Assembly: GCF_001654835.1 (NCBI RefSeq)
Contig: NZ_LXEP01000015.1
Span: forward strand, 62,001-126,000
Source: Buttiauxella gaviniae ATCC 51604
GTDB lineage: Bacteria > Pseudomonadota > Gammaproteobacteria > Enterobacterales > Enterobacteriaceae
Length of the DNA stretch: 64,000 nucleotides
Direction: 5' to 3'
Position 1 is the stretch's first letter, and the number at the start of each line of letters is the position of its first letter. Below the pieces are notes generated by a model. It was not told where the DNA came from. It ran no database searches and saw only the letters and a list, made by a program, of their open reading frames with translations. This document shows positions 11,228 to 21,520 of the stretch, piece after piece. The position numbers were made by a program, and so were the translations under genes.

Positions 11228-12391
11228 TTACTTCTTAGCGCGCTCTTCGAGCATCGCTACTGCTGGCAGTACTTTGCCTTCCACGAATTCGAGGAATGCG
11301 CCGCCACCAGTGGAGATGTAGGAGATCTTGTCAGCAATACCGAACAGGTCGATTGCTGCCAGAGTGTCACCGCCGCCTGCGATAGAGAATGCTTCGCTGT
11401 CTGCAATTGCATTAGCAACGATTTCAGTACCTTTACGGAAGTTCGGGAATTCGAACACGCCAACCGGGCCGTTCCACAGAATGGTTTTTGCATTCTTCAG
11501 GATTTCAGCCAGTTGCTGCGCAGATGCATCACCGATATCCAGGATCTGCTCGTCAGATTTCACGTCGTTTACAGATTTCAGAGTTGCAGTAGCAGTCTCA
11601 GAGAACTCAGTTGCAACGCGAACGTCAGCAGGAACTGGGATATCACAGATAGTCAGCAGGCGTTTAGCTTCGTCAACCAGGTCTGCTTCGTACAGAGATT
11701 TACCTACGTTGTGGCCTTGAGCAGCAACGAAGGTGTTCGCGATGCCACCGCCAACAACCAGCTGGTCAGCGATTTTGGACAGGGAATCAAGAACAGTCAG
11801 TTTGGTAGAAACTTTAGAACCGCCAACGATAGCAACCATTGGACGAGCTGGTTCTTTAAGTGCTTTACCCAGTGCGCTCAGCTCTTCAGCCAACAGCGGA
11901 CCTGCACAAGCGATGTCAGCAAATTTACCAACGCCGTGAGTAGAAGCCTGTGCACGGTGCGCAGTACCGAAAGCGTCCATTACGAATACGTCACACAGAG
12001 CAGCGTATTTCTTAGACAGAGTTTCGTCGTCTTTCTTTTCGCCTTTGTTGAAGCGAACGTTTTCCAGAACAACCAGTTCACCTTCAGCAATTTCAACGCC
12101 GTCGAGGTAATCTTTAGCCAAACGAACCGGGGAAGACAGTTTGTCTTTCAGGTAGTTAACAACCGGCAGCAGAGAGAATTCTTCGTTGTACTCGCCTTCA
12201 GTCGGACGACCCAGGTGAGAAGTTACCATCACTTTAGCGCCTTGCTTCAGGGCCAGTTCGATAGTTGGCAGTGATGCACGGATACGTGCGTCAGATGTCA
12301 CTTTCCCTTCTTTAACTGGTACGTTCAAATCTGCACGGATCAGAACGCGCTTACCAGCCAGATCCAGATCGGTCATCTTAATTACAGACAT
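11228..12391 (-). CDS. pgk: Pgk, phosphoglycerate kinase
   Basis: Glycolytic kinase of 387 residues (the usual bacterial length) transferring phosphate from 1,3-bisphosphoglycerate to ADP. The N-domain signature [10 protein letters not shown] lies at about residues 16-25, a GGSKVSTKL nucleotide-domain stretch near 190, and the C-terminal GGGDTLAA loop near 345. Epd, Pgk and FbaA form one co-oriented cluster. Confidence 0.98.
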   Translation of the reverse strand: MSVIKMTDLDLAGKRVLIRADLNVPVKEGKVTSDARIRASLPTIELALKQGAKVMVTSHLGRPTEGEYNEEFSLLPVVNYLKDKLSSPVRLAKDYLDGVEIAEGELVVLENVRFNKGEKKDDETLSKKYAALCDVFVMDAFGTAHRAQASTHGVGKFADIACAGPLLAEELSALGKALKEPARPMVAIVGGSKVSTKLTVLDSLSKIADQLVVGGGIANTFVAAQGHNVGKSLYEADLVDEAKRLLTICDIPVPADVRVATEFSETATATLKSVNDVKSDEQILDIGDASAQQLAEILKNAKTILWNGPVGVFEFPNFRKGTEIVANAIADSEAFSIAGGGDTLAAIDLFGIADKISYISTGGGAFLEFVEGKVLPAVAMLEERAKK

Positions 12392-12439
12392 GGTGAATCC
12401 TCTCGTTGATTCTTAAAGTTTTGCGAACGCATATGCGCT

Positions 12440-13459
12440 CTACCTGAAACCACTTGCGGCCATGACTAACGTCGTGTCGAGCATTCGGTTAGCAAAGCCC
12501 CATTCATTATCACACCAGACTAGAGTTTTAATCAGATGTTGCCCACTGACCCGGGTTTGTGTGCCGTCAACAATGGCACTGTGCGGATCGTGGTTAAAAT
12601 CAGTCGAGACCAACGGTAATTCCGTATAGTCAACTATACCATGAAATGAATCTCGTGCTGCTTTTTGCAGCAACTTGTTGACTTCATTGGCTTTAACTGC
12701 ATTTTTCACCGTCACGCTTAAATCTATTGCCGTGACGTTGATGGTCGGAACTCGCACCGCGATCGCTTCAAAACGATCGTTAAATTTCGGGAAAATACGT
12801 GCGATACCAGCAGCAAGACGCGTATCAACAGGAATAATAGACTGGCTGGCAGCACGGGTGCGGCGCAAGTCTGGATGATAGGCGTCAATAACCTGTTGAT
12901 CATGCATGGCTGAATGAATGGTAGTCACTGTGCCCCACTCAATACCGTAAGCATCATCAAGCAGTTTGATAATTGGAATGATGCAGTTTGTGGTGCAAGA
13001 AGCATTGGAAACAATGCGATGCTCAGCAACCACACTTTCATGATTCACACCGTAAACAACGGTGGCGTCGAGGTCGTTACCGCCAGGATGAGAGAAGAGG
13101 ACTTTTTTGGCACCGGCGGCCAGATGAGCTTCACCGTCTGCACGGGAGCCAAACACACCGGTACAATCGAGCACCACATCAACGCCCAGTTCACGCCACG
13201 GTAAATTAGCAATTTCCGGTTCGTGCAAAATACGGATGGCGTCGTCGCCTACCCATAACTGGTCGCGCTCCTGGCGGACGTCCCAGACGAATCGACCATG
13301 GCTGGTGTCGTACTTCAACAGATGCGCCATACCCGCAGCATCAGCCAGTTCATTGATTGCCACGACGGTAATTTCCGCACGGCGCCCGGATTCGTACAAT
13401 GCACGTACCACGTTGCGCCCAATGCGACCGAAGCCATTAATTGCTATGCGAACGGTCAT
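12440..13459 (-). CDS. epd: Epd, erythrose-4-phosphate dehydrogenase
   Basis: GAPDH-family enzyme of 339 residues that oxidises erythrose 4-phosphate to 4-phosphoerythronate, the first step of pyridoxal phosphate synthesis. The NAD-binding GFGRIGR is at residues 9-15 and the catalytic Cys155 is in SNASCTTNC. The start at 13457-13459 is preceded by AGGAGAG and matches the E. coli length; a longer in-frame extension (39 codons) covers the promoter region and was rejected. It is followed by pgk after 48 bp. Confidence 0.96.
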   Translation of the reverse strand: MTVRIAINGFGRIGRNVVRALYESGRRAEITVVAINELADAAGMAHLLKYDTSHGRFVWDVRQERDQLWVGDDAIRILHEPEIANLPWRELGVDVVLDCTGVFGSRADGEAHLAAGAKKVLFSHPGGNDLDATVVYGVNHESVVAEHRIVSNASCTTNCIIPIIKLLDDAYGIEWGTVTTIHSAMHDQQVIDAYHPDLRRTRAASQSIIPVDTRLAAGIARIFPKFNDRFEAIAVRVPTINVTAIDLSVTVKNAVKANEVNKLLQKAARDSFHGIVDYTELPLVSTDFNHDPHSAIVDGTQTRVSGQHLIKTLVWCDNEWGFANRMLDTTLVMAASGFR

Positions 13460-13773
13460 ATCTCTCCTGCCAGAATCCCTGAGACTAAGTGGCTGACAGA
13501 GTAATCCAGCTATCGCCTGAGGGGAATCCTCGCACTCTTGAAACTGCAGTTGTTTGCTCAATTGTCGAACATTCATTCGACTGAAACGCTTCAGCCATGT
13601 TAAGCGATAAGCGGAATAAATGGAACGTTACCCCAGTACAGGCAACCGATCTTCTGACGCAGGTCACATTTTTGATGGAATAACTGCAACGACAAATGCG
13701 CCAAGGACGAATAATAACCAGGTCGAATCAAACATGATGAAAAGGCCGGGCCGTTTTAAAGACCCGTTCCCTT
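13460..13773 (-). promoter_or_regulatory. epd promoter region with Cra and CRP sites
   Basis: No gene lies in this 314-bp gap. CTGAAACGCTTCAG at 13581-13594 is a perfect dyad matching the Cra (FruR) consensus. TCTGA-N6-TCACA at 13653-13668 is a 9/10 match to the CRP core. Both regulators are established at the E. coli epd-pgk promoter, which supports the reading. Promoter boxes were not assigned. Confidence 0.7.
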
Positions 13774-14481
13774 TCAGCTTCGATGATAGCCGCCCTGATC
13801 GTCCATACGTAACGGCATGTCTGCGGGCTGGCTGTTTTCCAGCACACGCAATACATTCGGCCCGTCAGTCGCCTGGAAAAAGGCTTCGGCTTGTTCCCGG
13901 GTCAAACCCCCACGGACTTTTCTGCCAATCAGGCGCTCTGAGAGCATGTCAGGCGCAGCTGAAATAAAGACTGAGTAATCGCAAAGTTCGCGTAGGGATT
14001 GCCATTCTGGCTGATTAAGCAGCAACCAGTTTCCTTCGACCACCACAATTGGCGCTGTTACCGTAATCGCGTTTTCCACCGGATCGTGCAAATTACGATC
14101 GTACTGCGGCCAGTGGTTTTCGGGCTTATGCAAATCGCGCAACGCATCAGTCAGCTTCGGCACATTAAAGGTCTGCGGCGCACCTTTATGCTGCCTGAGA
14201 TTGAATGCCTGTAGATAATCGTTGTAGTGGTGGAATCCATCCATCGGCAACGCCTGAATGGCGGGTAATACAGAATCTTGCGCGCTCAAATATTCCCAAA
14301 ATGCCACCAGCGTCGATTTTCCGGTTCCCGGCGGGGCGGCTAAAAACACCACCAGTCGGCGGCTTAACTGCTTTTGCTTCTCGGCTAATTGCTTAAGCAA
14401 CGGCTTATGCAATGCGTCGACTTCTTCGTCGTTAAAATGGGCTTGAGTTTCTAATCCATTTATTATCAATGTGACATTCAC
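13774..14481 (-). CDS. yggC: YggC, P-loop kinase-like protein (uridine/pantothenate kinase fold)
   Basis: P-loop protein of 235 residues with Walker A APPGTGKS at about residues 49-56 and a phosphoribulokinase/uridine kinase-like layout: DGFHHYN near 81-87 and VVEGNWLLL near 145-153. The true substrate is unknown; the cluster context suggests a sugar or sugar phosphate. It overlaps yggD by 4 bp (ATGA-type coupling) and ends the cmtB-to-yggC gene run. Confidence 0.88.
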   Translation of the reverse strand: MNVTLIINGLETQAHFNDEEVDALHKPLLKQLAEKQKQLSRRLVVFLAAPPGTGKSTLVAFWEYLSAQDSVLPAIQALPMDGFHHYNDYLQAFNLRQHKGAPQTFNVPKLTDALRDLHKPENHWPQYDRNLHDPVENAITVTAPIVVVEGNWLLLNQPEWQSLRELCDYSVFISAAPDMLSERLIGRKVRGGLTREQAEAFFQATDGPNVLRVLENSQPADMPLRMDDQGGYHRS

Positions 14482-14990
14482 CAGACTAGCTCCTTCAATA
14501 ATGAAGTCACCGCCAGAGATAACGCCGTTTTCACCAGATTCCCATATCGCACTTCGGAATAAATAGAGAAGTCCGAATACTTCATGCTTTTAATTGCATT
14601 AAACAGCGTTGCATTTTGGGTAATTGAATTAAGGTTCGCAATGAAATCGTAAGTAACATCATCATGAAACTGTATGGTTTCTTTGCTGTGCTGCACGAAA
14701 TCACAAAACTGGCTAAAACAGGTAATATCGGCATACAGCCATTTATCCATTTTCCCCAGGGCGTAAATCAAGCGCAGCGCAACGTCGATATCATCAAGCG
14801 GCCCGCTTCTGGCAAGTAAAGGCTTAACGGCGTACTCGACTATCTCTTCATCATTATCAACAAATAACGAAGGCAGAAATTGCCTGATTCCTGAAAGCAA
14901 AATATCGTGAGCGACACTCATAAACGAGGCCAGTGAATTTTGCGCTTCCAGCCGCTCAAGCACATCATCTTCGTTCAACGTGGTCATCAA
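14478..14990 (-). CDS. yggD: YggD, MtlR-family transcriptional repressor homologue
   Basis: Helical protein of 170 residues resembling the mannitol operon repressor MtlR, without a visible DNA-binding motif (MtlR itself acts without a classical HTH). Its place in a cluster with a mannitol-type PTS makes local regulation likely, but this is inference. It lies 12 bp after yggF and overlaps yggC. Confidence 0.85.
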   Translation of the reverse strand: MMTTLNEDDVLERLEAQNSLASFMSVAHDILLSGIRQFLPSLFVDNDEEIVEYAVKPLLARSGPLDDIDVALRLIYALGKMDKWLYADITCFSQFCDFVQHSKETIQFHDDVTYDFIANLNSITQNATLFNAIKSMKYSDFSIYSEVRYGNLVKTALSLAVTSLLKELVW

Positions 14991-15002
14991 TAGCTCAGTA
15001 CA

Positions 15003-15974
15003 TTAAAGGTGATGTAGGGAGTCTATAATATTACAAGTGCGCTCTATACCATTAATCAAGAGCGTTTGTGTGCGCACTACCTCACCTTCTTCACGCACAC
15101 CTTGCAGAATATCGCCTCCCGTCACACCGGTTGCGGAAAATAAAACTTCCTCACTTTGGACGATTTCATTCAGGCTATAAATGCGGTTCACTTCGACGCC
15201 CATTTCAGCGCAGCGGCGATGTTCAGAATCCGCAATCTGGCGATTCGCATGAGACTCCCCTTTCGCCTGGCAAAAATCTAATAGCTCAATCTGCATTTCG
15301 CCCCCCAGCGCTTTCACCGCGCAGGCTGAAATCACGCCTTCTGGCGCACCGCCAATGCTGTACATCACGTCGTACTGGTTTTCCATCAAACACGTCATCA
15401 CGCTGGCGGCAACATCGCCATCTGGTAGAGCAATCACTTTCACCCCAAGACTTGTGGCTACCGCTATCGCATCCTGATGGCGCGGCTTATCGAGCGTAAC
15501 CATTCGCAGCCGTTCGAGCGGTTTACCCAGGGCTTTGGCAATATTGCGCAGGTTATCTTCAAGCGTTGCCGCCAGGTTGATCACCCCTTTCGCCTTTTTG
15601 CCGACGACCAGCTTCTTCATATACATATCCGGCGCATGAAGCAGTGAACCTTCGGGCGCGCAGGCCATCACTGCGAGCGCGTTGTTTTGCCCCATTGCGA
15701 CCATGCGTGTGCCTTCGATAGGGTCAACCGCAATATCGATTTTCGGGAACTGTCCGTTGCCTAGCATTTCGCCGATATAGAGCATGGGCGCATGGTCGAT
15801 TTCCCCTTCACCAATGACGATTTTCCCCTGCATCTCGATTTGATTCAGGGCATCGCGCATGGCCTGTACCGCGACACCATCAATACGATTCTTGTCGCCG
15901 CAACCAATCAGGGGCCAGGCAGCCAGCGCGGCCTGTTCTGTGGTGCGGAAAAAAGGATAAGCCAACGTTTTCAT
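15003..15974 (-). CDS. yggF: YggF, class II fructose-1,6-bisphosphatase (GlpX family)
   Basis: GlpX-type phosphatase of 323 residues. Metal and substrate motifs are present: GEGEID (55-60), DPIEGT (84-89) and GGAPEG (about 215-220). E. coli YggF hydrolyses fructose 1,6-bisphosphate in vitro. Co-directional between yggP (2-bp gap) and yggD, so probably a step or bypass in the sugar route fed by CmtAB. Confidence 0.92.
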   Translation of the reverse strand: MKTLAYPFFRTTEQAALAAWPLIGCGDKNRIDGVAVQAMRDALNQIEMQGKIVIGEGEIDHAPMLYIGEMLGNGQFPKIDIAVDPIEGTRMVAMGQNNALAVMACAPEGSLLHAPDMYMKKLVVGKKAKGVINLAATLEDNLRNIAKALGKPLERLRMVTLDKPRHQDAIAVATSLGVKVIALPDGDVAASVMTCLMENQYDVMYSIGGAPEGVISACAVKALGGEMQIELLDFCQAKGESHANRQIADSEHRRCAEMGVEVNRIYSLNEIVQSEEVLFSATGVTGGDILQGVREEGEVVRTQTLLINGIERTCNIIDSLHHL

Positions 15975-15976
15975 GC

Positions 15977-17251
15977 TTAAGCCTCCATGCCGGTATCGAC
16001 GCCAAAATGCGCTAATAAATGTTTTTCAGCGGCTTCGTTCCACACGCCATGAGTTTCGCTCACCAGCTCAGCCAGACGGCGGAATAACGGATCGGTTTCA
16101 CCCAGGCGGGCGAAATCGGTGATCGCAGTCAGTGGCATAGTCACACCGTTGTAAATCAGCTTTTTACCGCCTGGGATATCTGGCAGGTTCAACACGGTTT
16201 CAGGCACCGCATCTAAACCGCCAACATGCGTGACCATAAATGAAGGCTGCAATCGCCCGCTGGCTGCAAGTTCGATGGCTTCCAGCATGTCGTCCGTGGA
16301 GCCGCCTGAAGTCCCAACGATATGCGTGCTGCCGTAATGAACATTGTAGAAGTTGAACGGCACTTTAAAGTTTTTGTCGGTTGGCCCGGCAAAGAAGTTC
16401 AGGCAGCCATCATCCGCCAGCAGATCGTCACCAAGCTCGATAACCGCAGGCACGGCGGCGTAGACAAAGACATCGTCGAAACCTGCGCCCCCTGTCATAT
16501 CTCGCAGCGCAGCAGCCGGGTCATCCAGATTTTTACTGTTCACATAAACCAGCTCAATGCCATTTTTTGCCGCCAGCTCTACCGGCAAAAGTTTTTGCGC
16601 CTGCTCCAGTCGGGCTTCATCGATATCTACCACAACGACTTTAGCCGGTTTAATATTTCCGTTAATTGCATAATCAATGGCACCGATGCCCATCGGCCCG
16701 GCACACGCTAATAATGCCAGGTTACCGCCGGGTTTAATTCCCATGCGATGTTCATAAACATATTGAGTGGTGTGGTAGTTAGCTTTATAGGCACCAATAA
16801 TGCAGCACATCGGTTCGGCTAAAGAGGCGGCGGCAAAATAGGAACCGCTATAAGGCAAAACACAGCCCATATCAATCGCCAGCTTAGGAATAATCATATA
16901 GGTGGCATTACCACCGAAATATTCATAGCTGTATCCTGCCGAATACCCGCTTGGCAAACCCATTGCCGGTTGCAGAACGTAACGCTGACCTGTCTTATAT
17001 TTATCACGTAGATTATTCCCGACTTCAACAATCACGCCAGCGCATTCATGCCCGGTAATAACCGGATGATTAATTAAATCGTCCGGTACACGTTTGTGCT
17101 CGCTTGCCAGTAACGCGGCTTTCCATGTTGATAAACAAACGCTGTCAGAAATAACACTCACTAATAATTCATCATCGGTAATCGCGGGTAATTCGAACTC
17201 ACGGATACGGACATCCCGCTTACCATAAATGGCTGCAACTTTAGTTTTCAT
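15977..17251 (-). CDS. yggP: YggP, zinc-type alcohol/polyol dehydrogenase-like protein
   Basis: MDR-family protein of 424 residues. The zinc-enzyme signature GHECAGVIVEVGNN begins near residue 67, and a Rossmann segment (ALLACAGPMGIGAIDYA) near 185-201 is followed by an acidic VVVDIDEA strand end suited to NAD. Probably oxidises a hexitol or hexitol phosphate imported by CmtAB; the substrate is not established. It sits 11 bp after cmtA. Confidence 0.88.
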   Translation of the reverse strand: MKTKVAAIYGKRDVRIREFELPAITDDELLVSVISDSVCLSTWKAALLASEHKRVPDDLINHPVITGHECAGVIVEVGNNLRDKYKTGQRYVLQPAMGLPSGYSAGYSYEYFGGNATYMIIPKLAIDMGCVLPYSGSYFAAASLAEPMCCIIGAYKANYHTTQYVYEHRMGIKPGGNLALLACAGPMGIGAIDYAINGNIKPAKVVVVDIDEARLEQAQKLLPVELAAKNGIELVYVNSKNLDDPAAALRDMTGGAGFDDVFVYAAVPAVIELGDDLLADDGCLNFFAGPTDKNFKVPFNFYNVHYGSTHIVGTSGGSTDDMLEAIELAASGRLQPSFMVTHVGGLDAVPETVLNLPDIPGGKKLIYNGVTMPLTAITDFARLGETDPLFRRLAELVSETHGVWNEAAEKHLLAHFGVDTGMEA

Positions 17252-17262
17252 AAGAATCCTTA

Positions 17263-18648
17263 TTATTTAGCCTTAGCGGTTAATTCATTAAATAACGCGT
17301 CAAGTTTAGGGTCACCGATATAGTTATTAATCAGTATCAGCGGTCTGTTAGTGACTAGTTTTACGCGGCCTTCAAGACTTGCGTGAGTCACAATAATTTC
17401 TGCATTATCAGGAACGTTTTCAATCGCGTAATGTTTTACTTCTGTTTCCATGCCCTGCTTTTGCAGGCGCTTACGGAAGGTTGTCGCCCCCATCGCACTT
17501 GACCCCATTCCTGCGTCACAGACGAAAGCGACCAGTTTCACAGGTGCAGCACTCCACGCGCCTTCCTGTTTCATCGCTTTCATGGCGCTGGCTGTCTCAT
17601 CAAAGTTGTCTTCTTTCTCGACTTCTTTGCTGCGGTCCATTTTCAGGATCAGCGAGGTGATAACAAATGACACGACCGTTGCAACGGTGACCCCAGCGAT
17701 AGTGGCGAAGAAGGCTCCGCGCGGTGTCAACGCCAGATAAGCAAAGATAGAACCCGGACTCGGCCCTGCGACCAGGCCACCACCCAGAAGGTTAAAGGTG
17801 TAAATCCCGGACATACCGCCTGCAATCATGGCAATCAGCGTCAATGGTTTCATCAACACATACGGGAAATAGAGTTCGTGAATGCCGCCGAGGAAGTGAA
17901 TAATCATGGCGCCCGGTGCGGATTTTTTTGCCATTCCTTTGCCAAACACAGCAAATCCAAGCAGCAAGCCGAGTCCAGGTCCAGGGTTCGACGCCACCAT
18001 AAAGAAGATCGATTTCCCGGTGTCAGACGCTTGCTGCATGCCAAGCGGATAGTACACACCCTGGTCGATAGCGTTATTCAGAAACAGAATTTTTGCCGGT
18101 TCATTAATCAGTGATAAAAGCGGCAAATACCCCGTACTCACCAGCGCTTCAATACATTCCTTCACGAAATTGTTAGCCACCAGAACCGCCGGGCCGATTA
18201 TTTCGAAGGCAAACAAGCACAACAACATCCCGGAAATACCCAACGAGAAGTTATTGATAACCATCTCAAAACCAGGTGGGATACGCTTTTCCAGTTTATT
18301 GTCGATGACTTTAATAATCCAACCGCCCAGTGGCCCCATGATCATCGCGCCAATAAACATCGGAATATCGGCGCCGACAATCACACCGATGGTGCCAATC
18401 CCGCCCATAACAGCGCCACGTTTGCCACCCACTAAATGGCCGCCGGTTGAACCAATCATCACCGGAAGCAAATAGGTAATCATCGGGCCAACTATTTTGG
18501 CGAAATGCTCATTAGGCATCCAACCGGTTGGAATAAATAACGCGGTAATAAAACCCCACGCAATAAAAGCGCCAATATTGGGGATAACCATAGCTGTAAG
18601 AAATCCGCCGAAAGCCTGGACTTTGGCACGAGCCGATTTATTTTTCAT
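17263..18648 (-). CDS. cmtA: CmtA, mannitol-type PTS permease (EIICB)
   Basis: PTS transporter of 461 residues: an N-terminal membrane EIIC part with the GGIHE substrate motif, then a C-terminal EIIB domain whose phospho-acceptor is Cys377 in VCDAGMGSSAMG. Unlike MtlA it has no fused EIIA; CmtB supplies that function. Called cryptic in E. coli; all key residues are present here. Confidence 0.95.
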   Translation of the reverse strand: MKNKSARAKVQAFGGFLTAMVIPNIGAFIAWGFITALFIPTGWMPNEHFAKIVGPMITYLLPVMIGSTGGHLVGGKRGAVMGGIGTIGVIVGADIPMFIGAMIMGPLGGWIIKVIDNKLEKRIPPGFEMVINNFSLGISGMLLCLFAFEIIGPAVLVANNFVKECIEALVSTGYLPLLSLINEPAKILFLNNAIDQGVYYPLGMQQASDTGKSIFFMVASNPGPGLGLLLGFAVFGKGMAKKSAPGAMIIHFLGGIHELYFPYVLMKPLTLIAMIAGGMSGIYTFNLLGGGLVAGPSPGSIFAYLALTPRGAFFATIAGVTVATVVSFVITSLILKMDRSKEVEKEDNFDETASAMKAMKQEGAWSAAPVKLVAFVCDAGMGSSAMGATTFRKRLQKQGMETEVKHYAIENVPDNAEIIVTHASLEGRVKLVTNRPLILINNYIGDPKLDALFNELTAKAK

Positions 18649-18670
18649 ATTTATCCTGACGAGAGAATGA

Positions 18671-19114
18671 TTACTCTTGAGTGATAATATCCATGAGTTG
18701 CCGTGCGGTATTCGCGTTTAGCAAAGCTTCAATTTTTTCTTCTTCGCAAAACATTTCGCTTAATGCCTGAATCGCACCTATATGCTCATCAGAATCAGCT
18801 GCCGACAATCCTATTAGTAATTTTACGGGTTCTTTACTTTCGCCAAAATCCACGCTGTTTTTTAATAACGTGAGAGATAAACCTGTTTTAATTGCGCCAC
18901 ACTCCGGTCGGGCATGAGGCATTGCAACAAACGGCGCCAGAATATAATACGGCCCAGTTTCTTGGGTGGTTGATTTTATGGCATCGATGTATGAAGAGGT
19001 GACATATCCTTTTTGCAATAGCACTTCCATTGAATAATCTATTGCCTGCTGCCAGTCTTCGGCAGAGTCTTTTATAGATATGGCAGCATCAGGGAAATAA
19101 TCTATTAACCGCAT
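18671..19114 (-). CDS. cmtB: CmtB, mannitol-type PTS EIIA
   Basis: EIIA protein of 147 residues passing phosphate from HPr to CmtA; the active histidine is His67 in VAMPHARPE. The start at 19112-19114 (MRLIDYFPDA) has a GAGGAA ribosome site and gives the family length; a 12-codon upstream extension lacks support. First gene of the co-directional run cmtB-cmtA-yggP-yggF-yggD-yggC. Confidence 0.94.
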   Translation of the reverse strand: MRLIDYFPDAAISIKDSAEDWQQAIDYSMEVLLQKGYVTSSYIDAIKSTTQETGPYYILAPFVAMPHARPECGAIKTGLSLTLLKNSVDFGESKEPVKLLIGLSAADSDEHIGAIQALSEMFCEEEKIEALLNANTARQLMDIITQE

Positions 19115-19287
19115 ACTGACTTCCTCGTTGTAGGGTGTTTTTATTTTCAATTAAAGTATGACGGCGGGAAAAATAAATCAAATGGGAGATGGAACGGCGA
19201 GGGTTTTTACGCGAAAATGATTTACTGAATTAATTCAAACAATTAGACGGAGCGATTTCAATTAATTCATTTTGTCAATACGTATAA

Positions 19288-19350
19288 TTTGATGTGATTC
19301 ACATATATACAACTCAGATGAATACAATATTTGTAATTGAGATCACATTA
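19288..19350 (-). promoter_or_regulatory. Two CRP-like sites upstream of cmtB
   Basis: Site 1 is TTTGA-N6-TCACA at 19288-19303. Site 2 is the 22-mer at 19329-19350, with the TCACA half perfect and strong overall agreement with the CRP consensus. They lie about 175-235 bp before the cmtB start, suggesting glucose repression of the cmt cluster (inference). The rest of the 354-bp gap (19115-19468) shows only AT-rich DNA and the receptor terminator. Confidence 0.6.
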
Positions 19351-19418
19351 AAGGACTTGATTGGGTTTGTTTTTGAGATATTGCGCAGTGGCTTAAATCT
19401 GACAATATCAAAAGAGAA

Positions 19419-19453
19419 CGGCCAGTCGGTGGTAGCGCCGACTGGCTGTTTTA
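19419..19453 (-). terminator. Terminator after the TonB-dependent receptor
   Basis: Perfect 9-bp stem GCCAGTCGG/CCGACTGGC at 19421-19446 with an 8-base loop, 16 bp past the receptor stop. A short T-rich stretch follows on both strands. It separates the iron module from the cmt promoter. Confidence 0.75.
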
Positions 19454-19468
19454 GTTAACGTCCTTCAA

Positions 19469-21484
19469 TTAAAACTCAATACGCGCCCCCAGATTATAGC
19501 GACGCCCTTCGACCAGGCCGTAATCACCCCATGGGCTGATACGCTGCGGATCAACATCAAACAGGTTGTAGACGCCAGCCATCAACTGGGTGTGTTTGTT
19601 CAACTGATAACGCGCTCCGAGATCAACCATCGTCCAGGCTTCGTAATCAATATGATCGCCCGTATCGCGATTGCTACTGCGGTAATTTGTTTTGCTCCAC
19701 AGATCTAACGCTTGTGTCGCCGACCAGGTCAGTGACAAGTTCGACATATGGCGTGGGAAGTCATTGAGCGCATAACCCTTATTCACACCTGTTTTCTGCT
19801 CACTATGGTTATAAGTGTAGTTTGCGTTGGCCTTCACGGTTTCCGTCACTTGCCAGTCCGCATTCAGCTCCACACCGTAAACATCAGCTTTGCCGACGTT
19901 AAAGTATTTGCTGATGGAATCAGCTTTATAGCCGTTCATCTGGCACTGGTTAGTCGCCGTCGTTTCGCAAATAGTCTCTTCCGAGATTTTATCTTTAAAT
20001 TGGGTGTAGAAAACCGTGCCGTCTAACGCCAGTTTTTCTCCAGCCCAGTACAAGCCCAGTTCGGAGTTGACGCTTTTCTCTGGTTTCAGGTCATCGTTAC
20101 CCACGGTCAAATAAGGGTACGGTGGTAATGAGCCCCGTGGCGTCACGAAGTCGGCTGAGGTTTCACGCAACTCAGGTTTTTTATAACCTGAAGATACGCC
20201 ACCTTTCAGAGCCCAGGCGTCCGTAATGGCCCAGTTGCCATAAAGTTTTGGCGTGATGTGTGTGCCAAAATAGTTGTCGCGGTCCATACGTGCAGAGGTG
20301 GTCAACGTAAAGTCCCCAATCTGCCAGCCGTCTTCAGCGAACAGCGCCCAACCATTGCGACTGATTTTGGTCACCGGTTCAACGCCAGGCGCTTCTTTAC
20401 TGGAAACAGCGAACTGGTCGTTAAGTTCTTCACGCGTGAAGTTAGCCCCAACGGTGAGTTTATGATTCTCGAACGAGAAAGTGGTCTGGCTATTCGCAAC
20501 GTAGTTTTCAGTCTCAATGTGCTGCGGTGCATCGCCGTCCAGGTTGTATTTAGAGCGACCCTTCTCATAGTTGAGATAGTTATTGGTCGCGATCGTATCT
20601 TCGGCATACCAACCGCTGTGGCTCAGCGTCACCGCATCCCTGTCAAACGTCCACATCCATGGCGCGTCGTCGCGGTTTTTCTTCTGTTTTCCCGTCACCA
20701 CATTCAGATCAAAAAGGTTAGTTTCGTTTGCCGCAAGGCCAACGGTCATATCAATAGATTTACGATCGTTCTTGCTGAAGTAATTATTGCGCTCGTCGTC
20801 ACGGCGATTTAGCCAGTCGGCCGCGACGCTAATACCCAGCACGTCGGGCACAATTGGCCCCATTGCGAACAAATTCATTTGGTTGGTATTACCGAATGCA
20901 CTGTCTTCCTGAATGAAGGTGTTTGCCACCAATGCCCCGGTCCAGTCTTGTACGCCGTAAGGTTTTTTGGTGATAACGTTCACCACACCGCCAATGGCAT
21001 CGGAACCATATAGCGATGACATTGGCCCGCGAATGACTTCAATTCGTTCGATAGCTTCCATCGGCGGCAGGAAGTTAACCTCGGCACCAATATCCTGCCC
21101 ATAAGGCCGTGACTCACCGGTATTTTGTTTCACGCTATTAACCATAAATGCGGTATAGCCTGAGTCCATACCGCGCATCATAATACTGCCGGTTGCCATA
21201 TCGCTTGAACCCGAACCCACATTAACGCCGGGTAAATCCTGAATGGCTTCGGCGACATTCCTGTTTGGTTTTTCATCGAGCTGTTTTCTGTCAATAACAG
21301 AAATTGTCGCCGGGGCATCTTTTTTCTGTTGAGAAAAACCCGATGCCGTCACGACCATTTGATCTTCAGATTCTTTAAGAGAAGCGTTATTTTCCTCGGC
21401 CAACACGGGAAGCATAGCGCCCCCTGCCAGCACCATTATTCCTGCCACTCTTCTTGCGAACACCAACTGCTTATTCGTTGCCAT
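19469..21484 (-). CDS. TonB-dependent outer-membrane receptor (CirA/catecholate-like)
   Basis: Ligand-gated porin of 671 residues. A signal peptide of about 29 residues ends in PVLA; the TonB box DQMVVTAS lies near residues 42-49; the plug domain follows (DAPATISVI, then IERIEVIRGPMSSLYGSDA near 145-163); the rest is the barrel, ending in aromatic Phe after ARIE. The plug resembles CirA and other catecholate receptors, so a siderophore or its breakdown product is the likely ligand, but the substrate is not identifiable. Two Cys in ICETTATNQCQ may bridge an outer loop. It is second in a unit with the YncE-like gene (88-bp gap) and has no counterpart at this site in E. coli K-12. Confidence 0.88.
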   Translation of the reverse strand: MATNKQLVFARRVAGIMVLAGGAMLPVLAEENNASLKESEDQMVVTASGFSQQKKDAPATISVIDRKQLDEKPNRNVAEAIQDLPGVNVGSGSSDMATGSIMMRGMDSGYTAFMVNSVKQNTGESRPYGQDIGAEVNFLPPMEAIERIEVIRGPMSSLYGSDAIGGVVNVITKKPYGVQDWTGALVANTFIQEDSAFGNTNQMNLFAMGPIVPDVLGISVAADWLNRRDDERNNYFSKNDRKSIDMTVGLAANETNLFDLNVVTGKQKKNRDDAPWMWTFDRDAVTLSHSGWYAEDTIATNNYLNYEKGRSKYNLDGDAPQHIETENYVANSQTTFSFENHKLTVGANFTREELNDQFAVSSKEAPGVEPVTKISRNGWALFAEDGWQIGDFTLTTSARMDRDNYFGTHITPKLYGNWAITDAWALKGGVSSGYKKPELRETSADFVTPRGSLPPYPYLTVGNDDLKPEKSVNSELGLYWAGEKLALDGTVFYTQFKDKISEETICETTATNQCQMNGYKADSISKYFNVGKADVYGVELNADWQVTETVKANANYTYNHSEQKTGVNKGYALNDFPRHMSNLSLTWSATQALDLWSKTNYRSSNRDTGDHIDYEAWTMVDLGARYQLNKHTQLMAGVYNLFDVDPQRISPWGDYGLVEGRRYNLGARIEF

Positions 21485-21520
21485 TTTTTATTACCCAAGA
21501 TATTGAAAAAAAGCCTGCCG

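Noticed and set aside
11513..12274. 253-codon open frame antisense to pgk
   Set aside because: Shadow of pgk; composition is typical of reverse-frame translation of a highly expressed gene.
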